A stretch of DNA of 34,131 nt from Thermoplasmatota archaeon (GTDB lineage: Archaea; Thermoplasmatota; Thermoplasmata; Thermoplasmatales; Thermoplasmataceae), in the NCBI GenBank assembly GCA_023487205.1, contig JAMDBT010000052.1:1-34131 (forward strand). Reading direction: 5' to 3'. The notes under the pieces were generated by a model. It did not search any database and had not been told where the DNA came from. It saw nothing but the letters and a program-made list of their open reading frames with translations. A program made the translations under genes and the position numbers. This document shows, piece by piece, positions 13,464 through 22,410 of this stretch. Each line of letters begins with the position of its first letter. Position 1 is the stretch's first letter.

Positions 13464-15668
13464 CTAGAGGCCCGCGTAGTAGGCCTCATCGTACGGTTCA
13501 GGTCTAAGACCCTTTCTCTCCCGTATTTTTCTGGACACTTCAGACTGCAGTTCAGGCGGGACCCTCTGGTATCCATGGTTCTCGGAGCTCCAGAGCACCT
13601 TTCCGCCTGTTGCTCCTCTTATTGAGGATGCGAACCCAAACATTCCAGCGACAGGAACCCGTGACTCGATCATCATGTCGTCACCCTCCTGTTTCATTTC
13701 CTCCACCACTCCCCTTCTCTGCTGTAGCTCATTCGTTACAGATCCCATTAGCTCAATGGGCACATTCACGAACACTTTCTGTACCGGTTCCAGCAGGACC
13801 CTGTAAGCCTGGCACATGGCACCGTAAATGGAGTTTCTGCCAGCGGGAATTACCTGTGCCGGACCCCTATGGATGCTGTCCTCGTGCAGCTTTGCATCTT
13901 CGAGGCTCACTTTCAGCCCATACACCCTTTCGTTAGCCAGCGGGCCTTTCGCGCAGACCTCAAGGAACGACTCAATCAGCAGTTCCATGGTCTCATCAAG
14001 ATACTGGATTCCCTTTGTGATATCGAGCATCACATTGGTCCCTTCCACGCAGATCAGCCCTCTTGCCTCTTCACGCGAAAAGCCTGCTTTCTGCAGCAAA
14101 TCTATCAGCGCCTTCTTATCCTTGAACTTTGATCCCTGGGGTACGCGGTTGTCCTTGATCAGTTCTATAACTGATTCCTGAAGCGGTTCCACCATGAAAT
14201 AAAATTTGTTGTGCTTGTTGGGAGATTTTCCCTCGAAGGGGCCGCCTTTACCATCTACTGTCTCCCTGTACACCACAATGGGATCGGACGTGTTCACCTC
14301 GAGCTTATAGTCATTCTTTACCCTGTAGAGAGTAACCTCCAGATGCAGTTCCCCCATTCCGGAGATAAGGTGTTCCCCTGTTTCTTGGTTAATATCCACC
14401 TGAATGGACGGATCAGCCTTGGACACGTTTCTCAAGACGTCTATAAGCTTCGGCAAATCCGCAGTATGTTTTGCTTCAATAGCCAGAGTAACCACTGGAT
14501 CAGTGTAATGTACCATGGGCTCGAAAGGTTCCATATCGGCACCGGACGAGACCGACGACCCCGCCATAGCGGACTTTAGCCCTATCATCGCGGCAATGTT
14601 TCCTGCAGTGACCTGTTCCACCTGAATCCTGTCCGGCCCGACCATAAAAGCCAGGACCTGGATCTTGAATTTGGAACTTCCAGCTCCGGATATATAGACT
14701 TCCGTTCCCTTCTTGATGGTTCCGCTGAAAACTCTTCCAACGGCTATTTCGCCAGCATGCGGGTCTATAATCATTTTCGTGACCATCATGCTCACCGGTC
14801 CTTTCGGATCACACTCGCGCATTGATTTCCCAAGGGACGATTCCAGGTCTCCTTTCCAAATCTGCTGAATCCTGTATTCCTGTGCCTCTCGAGGATCCGG
14901 CAGATGCCTTATGACCATGTCGAGAATGACTTTGTGCAGTTGCGTTTTCTTTGCAAGATCCTTCTGCTTTCCATTCCTGACCAATTCGACGATATCCTTG
15001 AACGATACCTTCGTGGTCTCCATGGCGTGGGCGGAGATGGCCCAGTTGTTAAAGGCGGAACCAAATGCAACCTTTCCGCCCTGAACGCTTACCTGCCAGT
15101 CTTTTCTGAACTCATCTGCAGAATACTTGGAAATAAGTCTATTGACATCCGTAATAATCTTCACGAATCTCTTTTGCATTTCGTCAGGGTTCAGTTTGAG
15201 TTCATTGATCAGCCTGTCAACCTTGTTGATAAATAGAACAGGATGAACCCTTTCCCTGAGTGCCTGTCTTATTACAGTCTCAGTCTGAGGCATGACGCCT
15301 TCCACGGAATCCACCACTATTACTGCCCCGTCTACAGCTCTCATGGCCCTGGTTACGTCCCCGCCGAAGTCAACGTGACCCGGCGTATCGATGAGGTTTA
15401 TCAGGTAGTCCGTCCCTTCGAAACTATGTACCATAGATGCAACTGCTGCGTTGATGGTGATCCCTCTTGCCTGTTCCTGTTCATCGAAGTCAAGCATTAG
15501 CTGCTTGCCGGCAAGTTCCTCGCTCATCATCCCTGCGCCAGCGATAAGGTTGTCACTGAGCGTTGTCTTTCCATGGTCTATGTGGGCCGCAATACCGATG
15601 TTCCTGATTTTGGTGTGGTCGCCCATGATGGATATCGCTTTGGCTATATTGTCCTCTTTTCGCCCCAT
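13464..15668 (-). CDS. fusA: Translation elongation factor aEF-2
   Basis: A 734-residue GTPase that drives ribosomal translocation. The P-loop is AHIDHGKTT, the G3 motif DTPGHVDF and the G4 motif NKVD, followed by the standard domains II to V. The domain IV loop IHRGPAQVIPAGR carries His600, the site of diphthamide, a modification restricted to archaea and eukaryotes. A ribosome site GAGGTGAG lies 6 bases before the ATG. It is the last gene of tuf-rpsJ-fusA. Confidence 0.97.
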   Translation of the reverse strand: MGRKEDNIAKAISIMGDHTKIRNIGIAAHIDHGKTTLSDNLIAGAGMMSEELAGKQLMLDFDEQEQARGITINAAVASMVHSFEGTDYLINLIDTPGHVDFGGDVTRAMRAVDGAVIVVDSVEGVMPQTETVIRQALRERVHPVLFINKVDRLINELKLNPDEMQKRFVKIITDVNRLISKYSADEFRKDWQVSVQGGKVAFGSAFNNWAISAHAMETTKVSFKDIVELVRNGKQKDLAKKTQLHKVILDMVIRHLPDPREAQEYRIQQIWKGDLESSLGKSMRECDPKGPVSMMVTKMIIDPHAGEIAVGRVFSGTIKKGTEVYISGAGSSKFKIQVLAFMVGPDRIQVEQVTAGNIAAMIGLKSAMAGSSVSSGADMEPFEPMVHYTDPVVTLAIEAKHTADLPKLIDVLRNVSKADPSIQVDINQETGEHLISGMGELHLEVTLYRVKNDYKLEVNTSDPIVVYRETVDGKGGPFEGKSPNKHNKFYFMVEPLQESVIELIKDNRVPQGSKFKDKKALIDLLQKAGFSREEARGLICVEGTNVMLDITKGIQYLDETMELLIESFLEVCAKGPLANERVYGLKVSLEDAKLHEDSIHRGPAQVIPAGRNSIYGAMCQAYRVLLEPVQKVFVNVPIELMGSVTNELQQRRGVVEEMKQEGDDMMIESRVPVAGMFGFASSIRGATGGKVLWSSENHGYQRVPPELQSEVSRKIRERKGLRPEPYDEAYYAGL

Positions 15669-15692
15669 TTCAACTCACCTCAAAAAAATGGA

Positions 15693-16007
15693 TCAACTCT
15701 TGATCTGGATTTCTATCTGCACACCATCCGGGATCGGGATTCTCATAAGCTGCCTGAGAATTCTTTCGTCTGCATCAACATCAATTAGGCGCTTATGGAT
15801 TCTCATCTCCCACCTGTCCCAAGTTGCAGATCCTTCCCCATCAGGGCTCTTCCTGACAGGTACAAAAAGTCTCTTGGTTGGAAGGGGGACAGGTCCGTGG
15901 ATCTCTACCCCGGTTTTCTTTGCAATCCCTTTGATCTCCTCACAGACGTTATCGACGATTTTGTGTTCCGTTCCGCTTAGCGAGATCCTAGCTCTGTAGG
16001 AGGCCAC
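15693..16007 (-). CDS. rpsJ: Ribosomal protein uS10
   Basis: A protein of about 104 residues of the 30S head. It has the archaeal/eukaryotic S10 form: [14 protein letters not shown] at the N-terminus, [18 protein letters not shown] in the middle, the [16 protein letters not shown] loop, and [12 protein letters not shown] at the end. Two starts are possible, TTG 16010 or GTG 16007. The ribosome site AGGTGA overlaps the tuf stop and spaces better to GTG. It sits between tuf and fusA in the same operon. Confidence 0.95.
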   Translation of the reverse strand: MASYRARISLSGTEHKIVDNVCEEIKGIAKKTGVEIHGPVPLPTKRLFVPVRKSPDGEGSATWDRWEMRIHKRLIDVDADERILRQLMRIPIPDGVQIEIQIKS

Positions 16008-16015
16008 CAAGTCAC

Positions 16016-17290
16016 CTATTTCTTCACTACTTCAATACACTGACCAGCGGCCACTGTCTGGCCGGAGTCACGTATTGCAAATCTAGCGAGCTGTGGAAAA
16101 TCGGAGAATTTCTCGATGACCAGAGGTTTATCTGGTATGACCTTCACAATCGCAACGTCTCCCGTTTTGATGTAGTCTGGCTTCTCCTGCTTGGTAGTTC
16201 CATCTGCGGGATTCAGTGTCTTCACAATCTCCTCGAACCTGCAGGCAACCTGCGAAGTGTGTATGTGGAAGACAGGCTTGTAGCCATTTGCAATGACGCT
16301 GGGGTGGTTAAGGACCACGATTTGGGCTGAGAACTCACTTACGACAGTGGGAGGTGAACTGACGCTGCCACATACGTCGCCCCTTCTGATATCATTCTTA
16401 GCTATTCCCCTGACGTTAAACCCAACGTTGTCTCCTGGTTCAGCAGAAGGCATATTCTCGTGGTGCATCTCAATGCTCTTGACTTCTCCCTGCTTGTCAG
16501 CAGGAAGGAATATGACTTTGTCTCCAACCTTCATTACCCCGGTTTCAATCCTTCCAACCGGTACTGTTCCAATTCCTGTGATAGAATAGACGTCCTGTAT
16601 TGGCAGCCTAAGCGGCTTAGTCGTAGGCTTTTCAGGTACCTTCAGTTCATCAAGTGCCTGTAGAAGGGTCGATCCCTTGTACCAGGCCATATTAGGACTC
16701 GCCTTGGTAATATTGTCTCCCTTGTACCCGCTTATCGGGATAATGGGCACGTCCTTAAATCCGATGGAGGCAAGGAACTTTTCAACTTCCGCCTTGACCT
16801 TCTTGAATCGCTCTTCGCTGTAAGGTGGCTGGGTGGAATCCATCTTGTTTGCAGCCACAATCAACTGCCTTACGCCGAGTGTTCTGGCAAGGAAACCATG
16901 TTCCCTTGTCTGCGCCATTATGCCTTCTCCATCCTTGAATGAAATCACAAGGATAGCCGCGTCAGCCTGGCTTGTTCCAGTTATCATGTTTTTCACAAAG
17001 TCCCTGTGTCCAGGGGCGTCAATGATTGTGAAATAGAACTTGTCAGTTTCAAACTTCTTATGGTTGAGGTCTATGGTAACTCCTCTTTCCCTTTCTTCCT
17101 TGAGTCTGTCCATGACCCAGGCGAACTCAAAAGTTGCCTTTCCCTTCTCAGTTGCTTCCTTCCTGTACTCTTCAATGATATGGGGAGGTACCTCTCCATG
17201 CTCAAACATGAGTCTTCCCACCAGGGTAGACTTTCCATGATCTACGTGTCCGATTGTTATCAGATTAATGTGCGGCTTATTTGATGCCAT
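16016..17290 (-). CDS. tuf: Translation elongation factor aEF-1alpha
   Basis: A 424-residue GTPase that delivers aminoacyl-tRNA to the ribosome. The P-loop is [14 protein letters not shown], with G3 [13 protein letters not shown] and G4 ANKMD. Domains II and III are complete, ending [18 protein letters not shown]. It is the first gene of the operon. The TATA box lies 34 bases upstream, so the message should carry a leader of about nine bases that contains the ribosome site GGTGA. Confidence 0.97.
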   Translation of the reverse strand: MASNKPHINLITIGHVDHGKSTLVGRLMFEHGEVPPHIIEEYRKEATEKGKATFEFAWVMDRLKEERERGVTIDLNHKKFETDKFYFTIIDAPGHRDFVKNMITGTSQADAAILVISFKDGEGIMAQTREHGFLARTLGVRQLIVAANKMDSTQPPYSEERFKKVKAEVEKFLASIGFKDVPIIPISGYKGDNITKASPNMAWYKGSTLLQALDELKVPEKPTTKPLRLPIQDVYSITGIGTVPVGRIETGVMKVGDKVIFLPADKQGEVKSIEMHHENMPSAEPGDNVGFNVRGIAKNDIRRGDVCGSVSSPPTVVSEFSAQIVVLNHPSVIANGYKPVFHIHTSQVACRFEEIVKTLNPADGTTKQEKPDYIKTGDVAIVKVIPDKPLVIEKFSDFPQLARFAIRDSGQTVAAGQCIEVVKK

Positions 17291-17320
17291 TTTTTCACCG
17301 ATTTCTCCACATTGTTAGCC

Positions 17321-17327
17321 TATATAT
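17321..17327 (-). promoter_or_regulatory. TATA box of the tuf-rpsJ-fusA operon
   Basis: ATATATA within CCATATATAGG, centred 34 bases from ATG 17290. It predicts a short leader holding GGTGA. Confidence 0.65.
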
Positions 17328-17650
17328 GGATTTTCCCAGCAATAGGGAAATTCCTAGGGTTAACCCCAAGCAAGCCCCGCTATTTATTTCTTTGCTGGAA
17401 GATTCAAAGGAAATCGTTCTGCACGCTGTACTGTCCCATCGGGCGCACAGGTCAATAGGAGTACTTTCCAGTAATGGTTGATGAACTAGTGTATCTGAAG
17501 CTGATGGGGTTGCAGAGCAACTCCCATGCTGTGTAGTACTGGGTTTAGGCGTAGTAATTACCGTAACTCCGAGAAAGGGCCCGAAGCCTGAGGAAGGAAT
17601 ATTGTCAACGCCCGTCTCAGTGGAATGCGCAGGTTCTTTTTTGGCAATTG
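17328..17650. other. Intergenic region of about 320 bases, no gene assigned
   Basis: The space between two divergent promoters holds a small hairpin (ATGGGGTTG / CAACTCCCAT, around 17504-17527) next to TGATGA, CTGA and TGATGG boxes (17483-17506) that recall a C/D guide RNA but lack a final CTGA. A 55-codon plus-strand open stretch before the LigB promoter lacks any start. Nothing here is firm. Confidence 0.4.
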
Positions 17651-17656
17651 TATAAT
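17651..17656 (+). promoter_or_regulatory. TATA box of the LigB-fold gene
   Basis: TATAAT in TTGTATAATG, centred 24 bases before ATG 17678. It fixes that start over an upstream in-frame TTG at 17648. Confidence 0.6.
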
Positions 17657-17677
17657 GTTGTAGAACGGAGTGCACTT

Positions 17678-18454
17678 ATGCTTCTGAACGTACATGTGAT
17701 ACCGCATGGAGACGAACTAATAGAACTCCCGGACAATGACAGTAGGAGACTAAATTCTGCGATTGTGAATATTTCCAGACTGGAAAGTGCTGACACAATA
17801 GTGGTGTTGTCTCCGCACGGGATGCGCCTGGACCAATTCGGGACCATTGCAATGACCCAGTATGTTGGAGGGAACCTCAAACTTCGGGGGCACTACATAA
17901 AGAGAAAATACCCCAACGACCGGGATCTGGCCGAATCCATTTCCGCAATGTCGGGAGATCTTTTCAAGAAATCTTTCTTCATCACGTCATCAGGCGAGGC
18001 ATCGGTGTTTCCGCTTGATTTCGGCACCCTGATCCCAATTTCGTTTTTCCGCCCGAAACATCTGATCGTCATCGGACAGCCGCGGATCGATAACAGGAAC
18101 AAGCTGGTTGAAGGCGGTAGAGGTCTCTTTAAAGCGATTGACAGTATTAGCCGCAAAGTCTCGGTCATTTTCAGTTGCGATCAGGCCCACACACACTCGG
18201 ATGCCGGCCCGTACGGTTTTTCTCCCGAAGCAGAGAATTATGATCGCCTGGCCAGGGAATTTCTGGGTTCCGGAAAGAGCGAAATTATTGAAAATATCAG
18301 GGAGAAGTGCGTGCTGGATGCAAAACCGGACAGCTATTGGAATCTGCTGATTCTTGATGGTCTCCTCAAGGAGTCCGGCAGGAGACTGAGATTCCTCGAC
18401 TATTACGTTGCCAAGTACTTCGGAATGATGGTTGCAACCTCGCTCCAGGCGTAA
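17678..18454 (+). CDS. LigB-fold protein (class III extradiol dioxygenase / MEMO-like)
   Basis: A 258-residue protein of the class III extradiol ring-cleavage dioxygenase fold, which includes DODA, LigB and MEMO. Candidate metal ligands are His10 (VIPHGDE) and His47 (LSPHG). Later motifs are DFGTLIPISFF and FSCDQAHTHSDAGPYGFSP, the usual conserved active-site signature. The substrate is unknown, and catechol cleavage should not be assumed in this organism. The start is ATG 17678 by the TATA box. The isomerase gene starts 12 bases after its stop, so they are probably cotranscribed. Confidence 0.75.
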   Translation: MLLNVHVIPHGDELIELPDNDSRRLNSAIVNISRLESADTIVVLSPHGMRLDQFGTIAMTQYVGGNLKLRGHYIKRKYPNDRDLAESISAMSGDLFKKSFFITSSGEASVFPLDFGTLIPISFFRPKHLIVIGQPRIDNRNKLVEGGRGLFKAIDSISRKVSVIFSCDQAHTHSDAGPYGFSPEAENYDRLAREFLGSGKSEIIENIREKCVLDAKPDSYWNLLILDGLLKESGRRLRFLDYYVAKYFGMMVATSLQA

Positions 18455-18466
18455 GAATGGATAGAA

Positions 18467-19426
18467 GTGGGAAATGTTATTTGGAACGGCTTCCATCACT
18501 CCCATATGGACTTTCTCGATGAACTGAGGTCGCTCAAGGACCAATTCAAATTCAAGGGGAAATTCGATCTGCACATTTCGGATTTCACAAGGATCGTTTA
18601 CGTTGGAATGGGAGGATCTGCGATTGCGGGGAGAATATTTTCCGAAATATTTGATGAAAAGGAGTTTCTTGTGCTGGGTGACGGGAGTCTTCCACAATAT
18701 CTGGGAAAAGAGTCACTGCTTATCGCAGGTAGCTATTCAGGCTCCACCGAGGAAACCCTGTCGGCCGTCAAGCAGGCCAAATCAAGAAATATGACTGTAT
18801 TTGGTTTGGGCACCGGCGGACCACTGGAGAAACTGTGTGACCAGTGGGTGTCGATCCCGGCCGGATTCCAGCCAAGGAGTTCCATAGGGTTCTTCATCAC
18901 AGCTCTTGCAAGGACTTTTCTTCGGGAAACAAAGGATCTGGAAGAGGCGTCCAGAGTTGTTGAAGGACTCGACTCAAACAGCAAATTCCTCAGCAAGATT
19001 GTCGACAGGATATTTTCAGGCAAGAAGACTCCCGTTGTGTATTCATTCCTCCCATATTCCTCGGTTGCGTACAGGTGGCGTACCCAGTTCAACGAGAATG
19101 CGAAAGTCATTGCGATGTCGCATGTTTTTCCGGAACTGGATCATAACGAAATAGTAGGGCTCTGGAAAACCTATGGTAAGGAAAACCTCTTCTTCATCGT
19201 TGCAGGCAAGCCGGAAGATAAACGGCTGGAAAAGAGGATCTCAGTAACGATGGAAATGACCAATACAGAATACACCATTGTAGAGCAGAGGGGGGAGAGC
19301 CTGCTGGCGAGAGCCATGTATTTGGTTCATTGCGGGGACTACCTGTCGTATTATCTGGCACTCAGGAGAAAGATAGATCCGGAAGACGTGTCGATTATCA
19401 CTGAACTGAAGCGTTCTCTTGCTTAG
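18467..19426 (+). CDS. Bifunctional phosphoglucose/phosphomannose isomerase
   Basis: A 319-residue cytosolic SIS-domain enzyme of the archaeal PGI/PMI family. It interconverts fructose-6-phosphate with glucose-6- and mannose-6-phosphate, feeding gluconeogenesis and glycan synthesis. GMGGSAIAG (residues 47-55) and SYSGSTEET (89-97) form the sugar-phosphate site. Glu210 (FNENAK) and His226 (ELDHNEIVG) match the catalytic base and ring-opening residues of the family. The start GTG 18467 follows the LigB-fold gene by 12 bases. The 3' end overlaps the convergent NFACT gene by 29 bases. Confidence 0.92.
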   Translation: MGNVIWNGFHHSHMDFLDELRSLKDQFKFKGKFDLHISDFTRIVYVGMGGSAIAGRIFSEIFDEKEFLVLGDGSLPQYLGKESLLIAGSYSGSTEETLSAVKQAKSRNMTVFGLGTGGPLEKLCDQWVSIPAGFQPRSSIGFFITALARTFLRETKDLEEASRVVEGLDSNSKFLSKIVDRIFSGKKTPVVYSFLPYSSVAYRWRTQFNENAKVIAMSHVFPELDHNEIVGLWKTYGKENLFFIVAGKPEDKRLEKRISVTMEMTNTEYTIVEQRGESLLARAMYLVHCGDYLSYYLALRRKIDPEDVSIITELKRSLA

Positions 19427-21251
19427 TGCGGTTCATCCTCACTATTGAAGAATTCCCGGGCGGAAGGAGGGCATCAAGCTCGTCTTTCTTTACGTCCAAC
19501 AACTTGGCAATGGTAGCTACAACCGAATTTCTCTTCTCAGTACCAGGTCTCAGAGTGACTGAGATACTGTCCACGGCAATTACTCCTGAGGGGGATATCA
19601 TTGGTATGCTCCCGTCCCGTATCTTTGCGAAGCCAATCTCAAGTTCCAGTGGGAGGTTGAAAAGGTAATTCCTCCTTCCTCTTACAATCCACGATCCAGT
19701 GGAAACGTATTCACCAGACTCTGGTGTCTTGCTTACCTGTTCAGGAAATACCCAGTACGCACTTCCAGATGCTATACCTGCCGACCAGGCCCTGGACATC
19801 GAAAGCGAGAAGACACATGCCTCCCTGATGCTGGTCTCTCCAGGCTTCCTAGGAGGATCAGCTTTCAGCACTGTACTGGGGGCTCCGTACAGGTCTGCGT
19901 GTATGTACAGGTCCCCCGGTGCCATGTGCTTCTTTACGACCGTTTCGTTTGTCTTTCTATCCCTGCCTGAAATAACCAGGAATCCTTCGGACGTGAAAAA
20001 CCAGCGAAATGACTCAAACCATTGCTTGGATCTTTTCACCTCAGGTCTAGCCTGAGTAATCGTAGACTCAAGCATCGATCTTGACAGCGCTTCCCTGGCG
20101 CCAGATGCCTTGTCCCTGTACGATTTTGATTGGTTGAAAAGACTTTCTGCATTTGCGCCAGCACTCATCTCGTAGGAAAGCTCCAGATCAGTTTCCAGGT
20201 ATCTGACGGACACGGTTCTATGTCCCCTGTCCACCTTTAAGTCGGTGAATTCGCTACCACTGCCCGGCTTAACTTCTGTCCCTGCAGGGCCCACGGAGGA
20301 CAGGAGCTTCGAAAACTTGTCAATTTGCGACATGACCAGAGACCCCTTTCTAGCTAGTTCCTCAGATAGCTTTTCAAACTCCTGTATGCTCTTTTGCTGG
20401 GATCTGATCCTTCTTTCCAGTGAGGTCTCCTGGGGCTGGGAGTAGGGAAATTGTTGAAAGTAATATGCATAGCCCTCGTTGAGGGATTCAAAGATCCTGT
20501 CAGGATCCGTCGCGAGATGGGTGAGCCTTACGGGAGAGACAATGGTCTGGGCGGAATAGAAATACGCCTTTTTCTCCAATGCCTCAGCCAATATCGAGTG
20601 GAACAGTTCCACAATTGAGGGGGAAGAATCAGCCATCTCCCTTGAGGGAGATTCCTTTCGCAAGCCGGACCTGAAGATCAATTCCTCGCTTACTTCGCCG
20701 CCAAGGTTCATCCTGGTTGCCAGGGTCTGGACCAGAGATGCCTTGCTCTCTGAAAGGACCTTTGCCACCGCCTCGGGATTCATATTCAATGGATCAGTGG
20801 GTGAAGGTGGGCTGTATGGCTCGCCCTTCACGATTTTCCTGTTCCTCCACTCTCTCTGGACTAGCGCCCACTGGATTGCATTGCCTTCGGTGACGATCAG
20901 ATTTCCTTCCCTGAAAAGTTCCAGAATGATGGAATTCCCCGTGCCAAGCGAAATCCGGACAACACGATCGAAGTTGATCTGTTCAATACCCGTTATCCTT
21001 TTCTCTGAAAGCATCTTTCTCAGCAAAGTGGCCAGGCCGGAGGACTGGGATGGTAGAAGGGGGTCATAGAAGGCGATGCCTCGTTCAAGTGAAATATACA
21101 GCCCCACTCTCTTGAGATCCTGCCTGTACAGCTGAAAATAGAATTCCTTCGCACCTACCTGGTAAATTTTCTTGATGAAGCATCCCACAATTCGATCCCT
21201 ATAAGTTTCCACAAATGCGTAGAAATCAAGAGAGGATTGCTTCATCTGCAT
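19398..21251 (-). CDS. rqcH: NFACT-family protein (RqcH/Rqc2 homologue)
   Basis: A 617-residue cytosolic protein of the ribosome quality-control family that binds obstructed large subunits and, in bacteria and eukaryotes, directs C-terminal tailing. The NFACT-N domain keeps Asp9 (SSLDFYAFVE) and Asp95-Arg96 (NFDRVVRI), the residues equivalent to Asp9 and Arg98 of Rqc2. A long coiled coil covers roughly 280-410. The NFACT-R domain follows (KWFESFRWFFTSEGFLVISG, then HMAPGDLYIHADLYGAPS). The TATA box CTTTAAAG is 26 bases from ATG 21251, so it is leaderless. Tailing activity in archaea is inference from the family. Confidence 0.9.
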   Translation of the reverse strand: MQMKQSSLDFYAFVETYRDRIVGCFIKKIYQVGAKEFYFQLYRQDLKRVGLYISLERGIAFYDPLLPSQSSGLATLLRKMLSEKRITGIEQINFDRVVRISLGTGNSIILELFREGNLIVTEGNAIQWALVQREWRNRKIVKGEPYSPPSPTDPLNMNPEAVAKVLSESKASLVQTLATRMNLGGEVSEELIFRSGLRKESPSREMADSSPSIVELFHSILAEALEKKAYFYSAQTIVSPVRLTHLATDPDRIFESLNEGYAYYFQQFPYSQPQETSLERRIRSQQKSIQEFEKLSEELARKGSLVMSQIDKFSKLLSSVGPAGTEVKPGSGSEFTDLKVDRGHRTVSVRYLETDLELSYEMSAGANAESLFNQSKSYRDKASGAREALSRSMLESTITQARPEVKRSKQWFESFRWFFTSEGFLVISGRDRKTNETVVKKHMAPGDLYIHADLYGAPSTVLKADPPRKPGETSIREACVFSLSMSRAWSAGIASGSAYWVFPEQVSKTPESGEYVSTGSWIVRGRRNYLFNLPLELEIGFAKIRDGSIPMISPSGVIAVDSISVTLRPGTEKRNSVVATIAKLLDVKKDELDALLPPGNSSIVRMNRTKQENASVQ

Positions 21252-21273
21252 AGAGGTGTATTATTGCGCATGT

Positions 21274-21281
21274 CTTTAAAG
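21274..21281 (-). promoter_or_regulatory. TATA box of the NFACT gene
   Basis: CTTTAAAG, a palindrome, centred 26 bases from ATG 21251. Confidence 0.6.
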
Positions 21282-21296
21282 GCGCGGCATGATAAC

Positions 21297-21784
21297 AGGA
21301 AACGACTTTAGCTGCTTTCCTGGATGGCCCGGCAAACGACCCCCTGCTCATGGAAATAAGGACCAGGCTGGAAGATCGGGGAATTGCCACAGGTGATCTC
21401 GCGGACCTGCAAAACTCAACGTACTCGCAAACTGCAGCCAAAGAAGAACGGAGAATTGGTATTTCAACCGGGCCTGGCTGCTATCGAACCCTTTCCATGT
21501 GCATGTCGCCCGGGGCGCTGCTATCGGCAGCAGCCTGCATTAATCCGGTATTCAGCGATTCTATCAAGAAGGACCTCCACAGGATTGAGATTCCGTTAAT
21601 GCTTGTCAGTGGAAATGACGACGAAAGCATGGAATGCATTTCGGCAACAAGCTATCACGACCTGGTGGAGAATTCCTTCCACCTGAGGATCAGGTCTGTC
21701 AGTTCAGACCTGGCCAAACGGTCGGACTTCATAATCAGCTCATTTGCCAAATTCCTGATTGATCAGATCGGGGAGAAGATGTAG
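21297..21784 (+). pseudogene. Truncated alpha/beta-hydrolase-like gene
   Basis: The open frame from 21297 reads LDGPANDPLLMEIRTRLEDR, which looks like the first strand and oxyanion loop of an alpha/beta hydrolase, then RRIGISTGPG with a Gly-x-Ser-x-Gly elbow, and IEIPLMLVSGNDDES like the strand carrying the acid. Histidines lie in SFHLRI. The first usable ATG (21350) lies after the oxyanion-loop region, and the distance from it to the elbow is far shorter than normal. The gene has therefore probably lost its start and an internal piece. The 3' end overlaps the convergent CPBP-like gene by 22 bases. An intact short esterase is possible but less likely. Confidence 0.4.
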
Positions 21785-22410
21785 GGTATCCAATAAAACG
21801 ACAAGGGCATATACTGCGCCATGTAGGATAACCCGAGAAATGACAGGTGCAGGGCAATATCACCATAAACGTTCCTTCTGAAGTAATAGATGATGCCGTA
21901 CAGGATTCCCATGGAGAAGGTATCCAGCAGGTCCAGCAGGTTATATGGCCACGGATAGCCTGCCTGCTCGAAGACAGTAAACGAGGAATAGAATAGCGTA
22001 AATGCAAGTGCCTGCGCCAGCACTGCCTTTTCCTTTCCCACATATCCGGTCAGCTTGCGCTGTATTACAAACCTGAAATTGATCTCATCCAGGTATGCAG
22101 GGAAATAGAGCAGGAGCTGGTATGTATCCTGCCTGAAAACAGCGAATATCAAAATCCAGGCAGCGACTGCAATCATAAGTATCGCCATGTCTTTGGAAGC
22201 CACCAGGTCGGTAAGCGACTTTCTCAGGTCCGAATCAGTTAATGAAACGTAGCCAGCGAAAAGGACGATGAACACCAGGTAGAGTATGTAGATACTTGCA
22301 GCGTTCGCAACGCTTCCGGACGTCGCAAGATAGACGAAAACGAAGTACAGGATGAATGCTGCAGCTTCTCCAAGAACGAAAACCAGGATCATCCTACGCT
22401 GTGGCGCCAT
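21763..22410 (-). CDS. CPBP-like (CAAX-protease-related) membrane protein, degenerate site
   Basis: A 215-residue protein with six or so helices. Asp108-Glu109-x3-Arg113 (AYLDEINFRFVIQRKL) matches the Glu-Glu-x3-Arg motif of CPBP/Abi proteases and His188 (DIALHLSF) the last motif, but the expected Phe-x3-His in between reads FTLFYSSF with no histidine. It may be a non-proteolytic relative. The start ATG 22410 has GGAG 8 bases upstream and overlaps the preceding stop by 17 bases. It is the last gene of the oxidase operon, so a role in assembly or quality control of the oxidase is inferred. Confidence 0.65.
   Translation of the reverse strand: MAPQRRMILVFVLGEAAAFILYFVFVYLATSGSVANAASIYILYLVFIVLFAGYVSLTDSDLRKSLTDLVASKDMAILMIAVAAWILIFAVFRQDTYQLLLYFPAYLDEINFRFVIQRKLTGYVGKEKAVLAQALAFTLFYSSFTVFEQAGYPWPYNLLDLLDTFSMGILYGIIYYFRRNVYGDIALHLSFLGLSYMAQYMPLSFYWIPYIFSPI

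Noticed and set aside
17295-17675. 126-codon minus-strand ORF upstream of tuf
   Set aside because: It has low-complexity Ser/Thr/Pro composition, spans two divergent promoters, and has no ribosome site.
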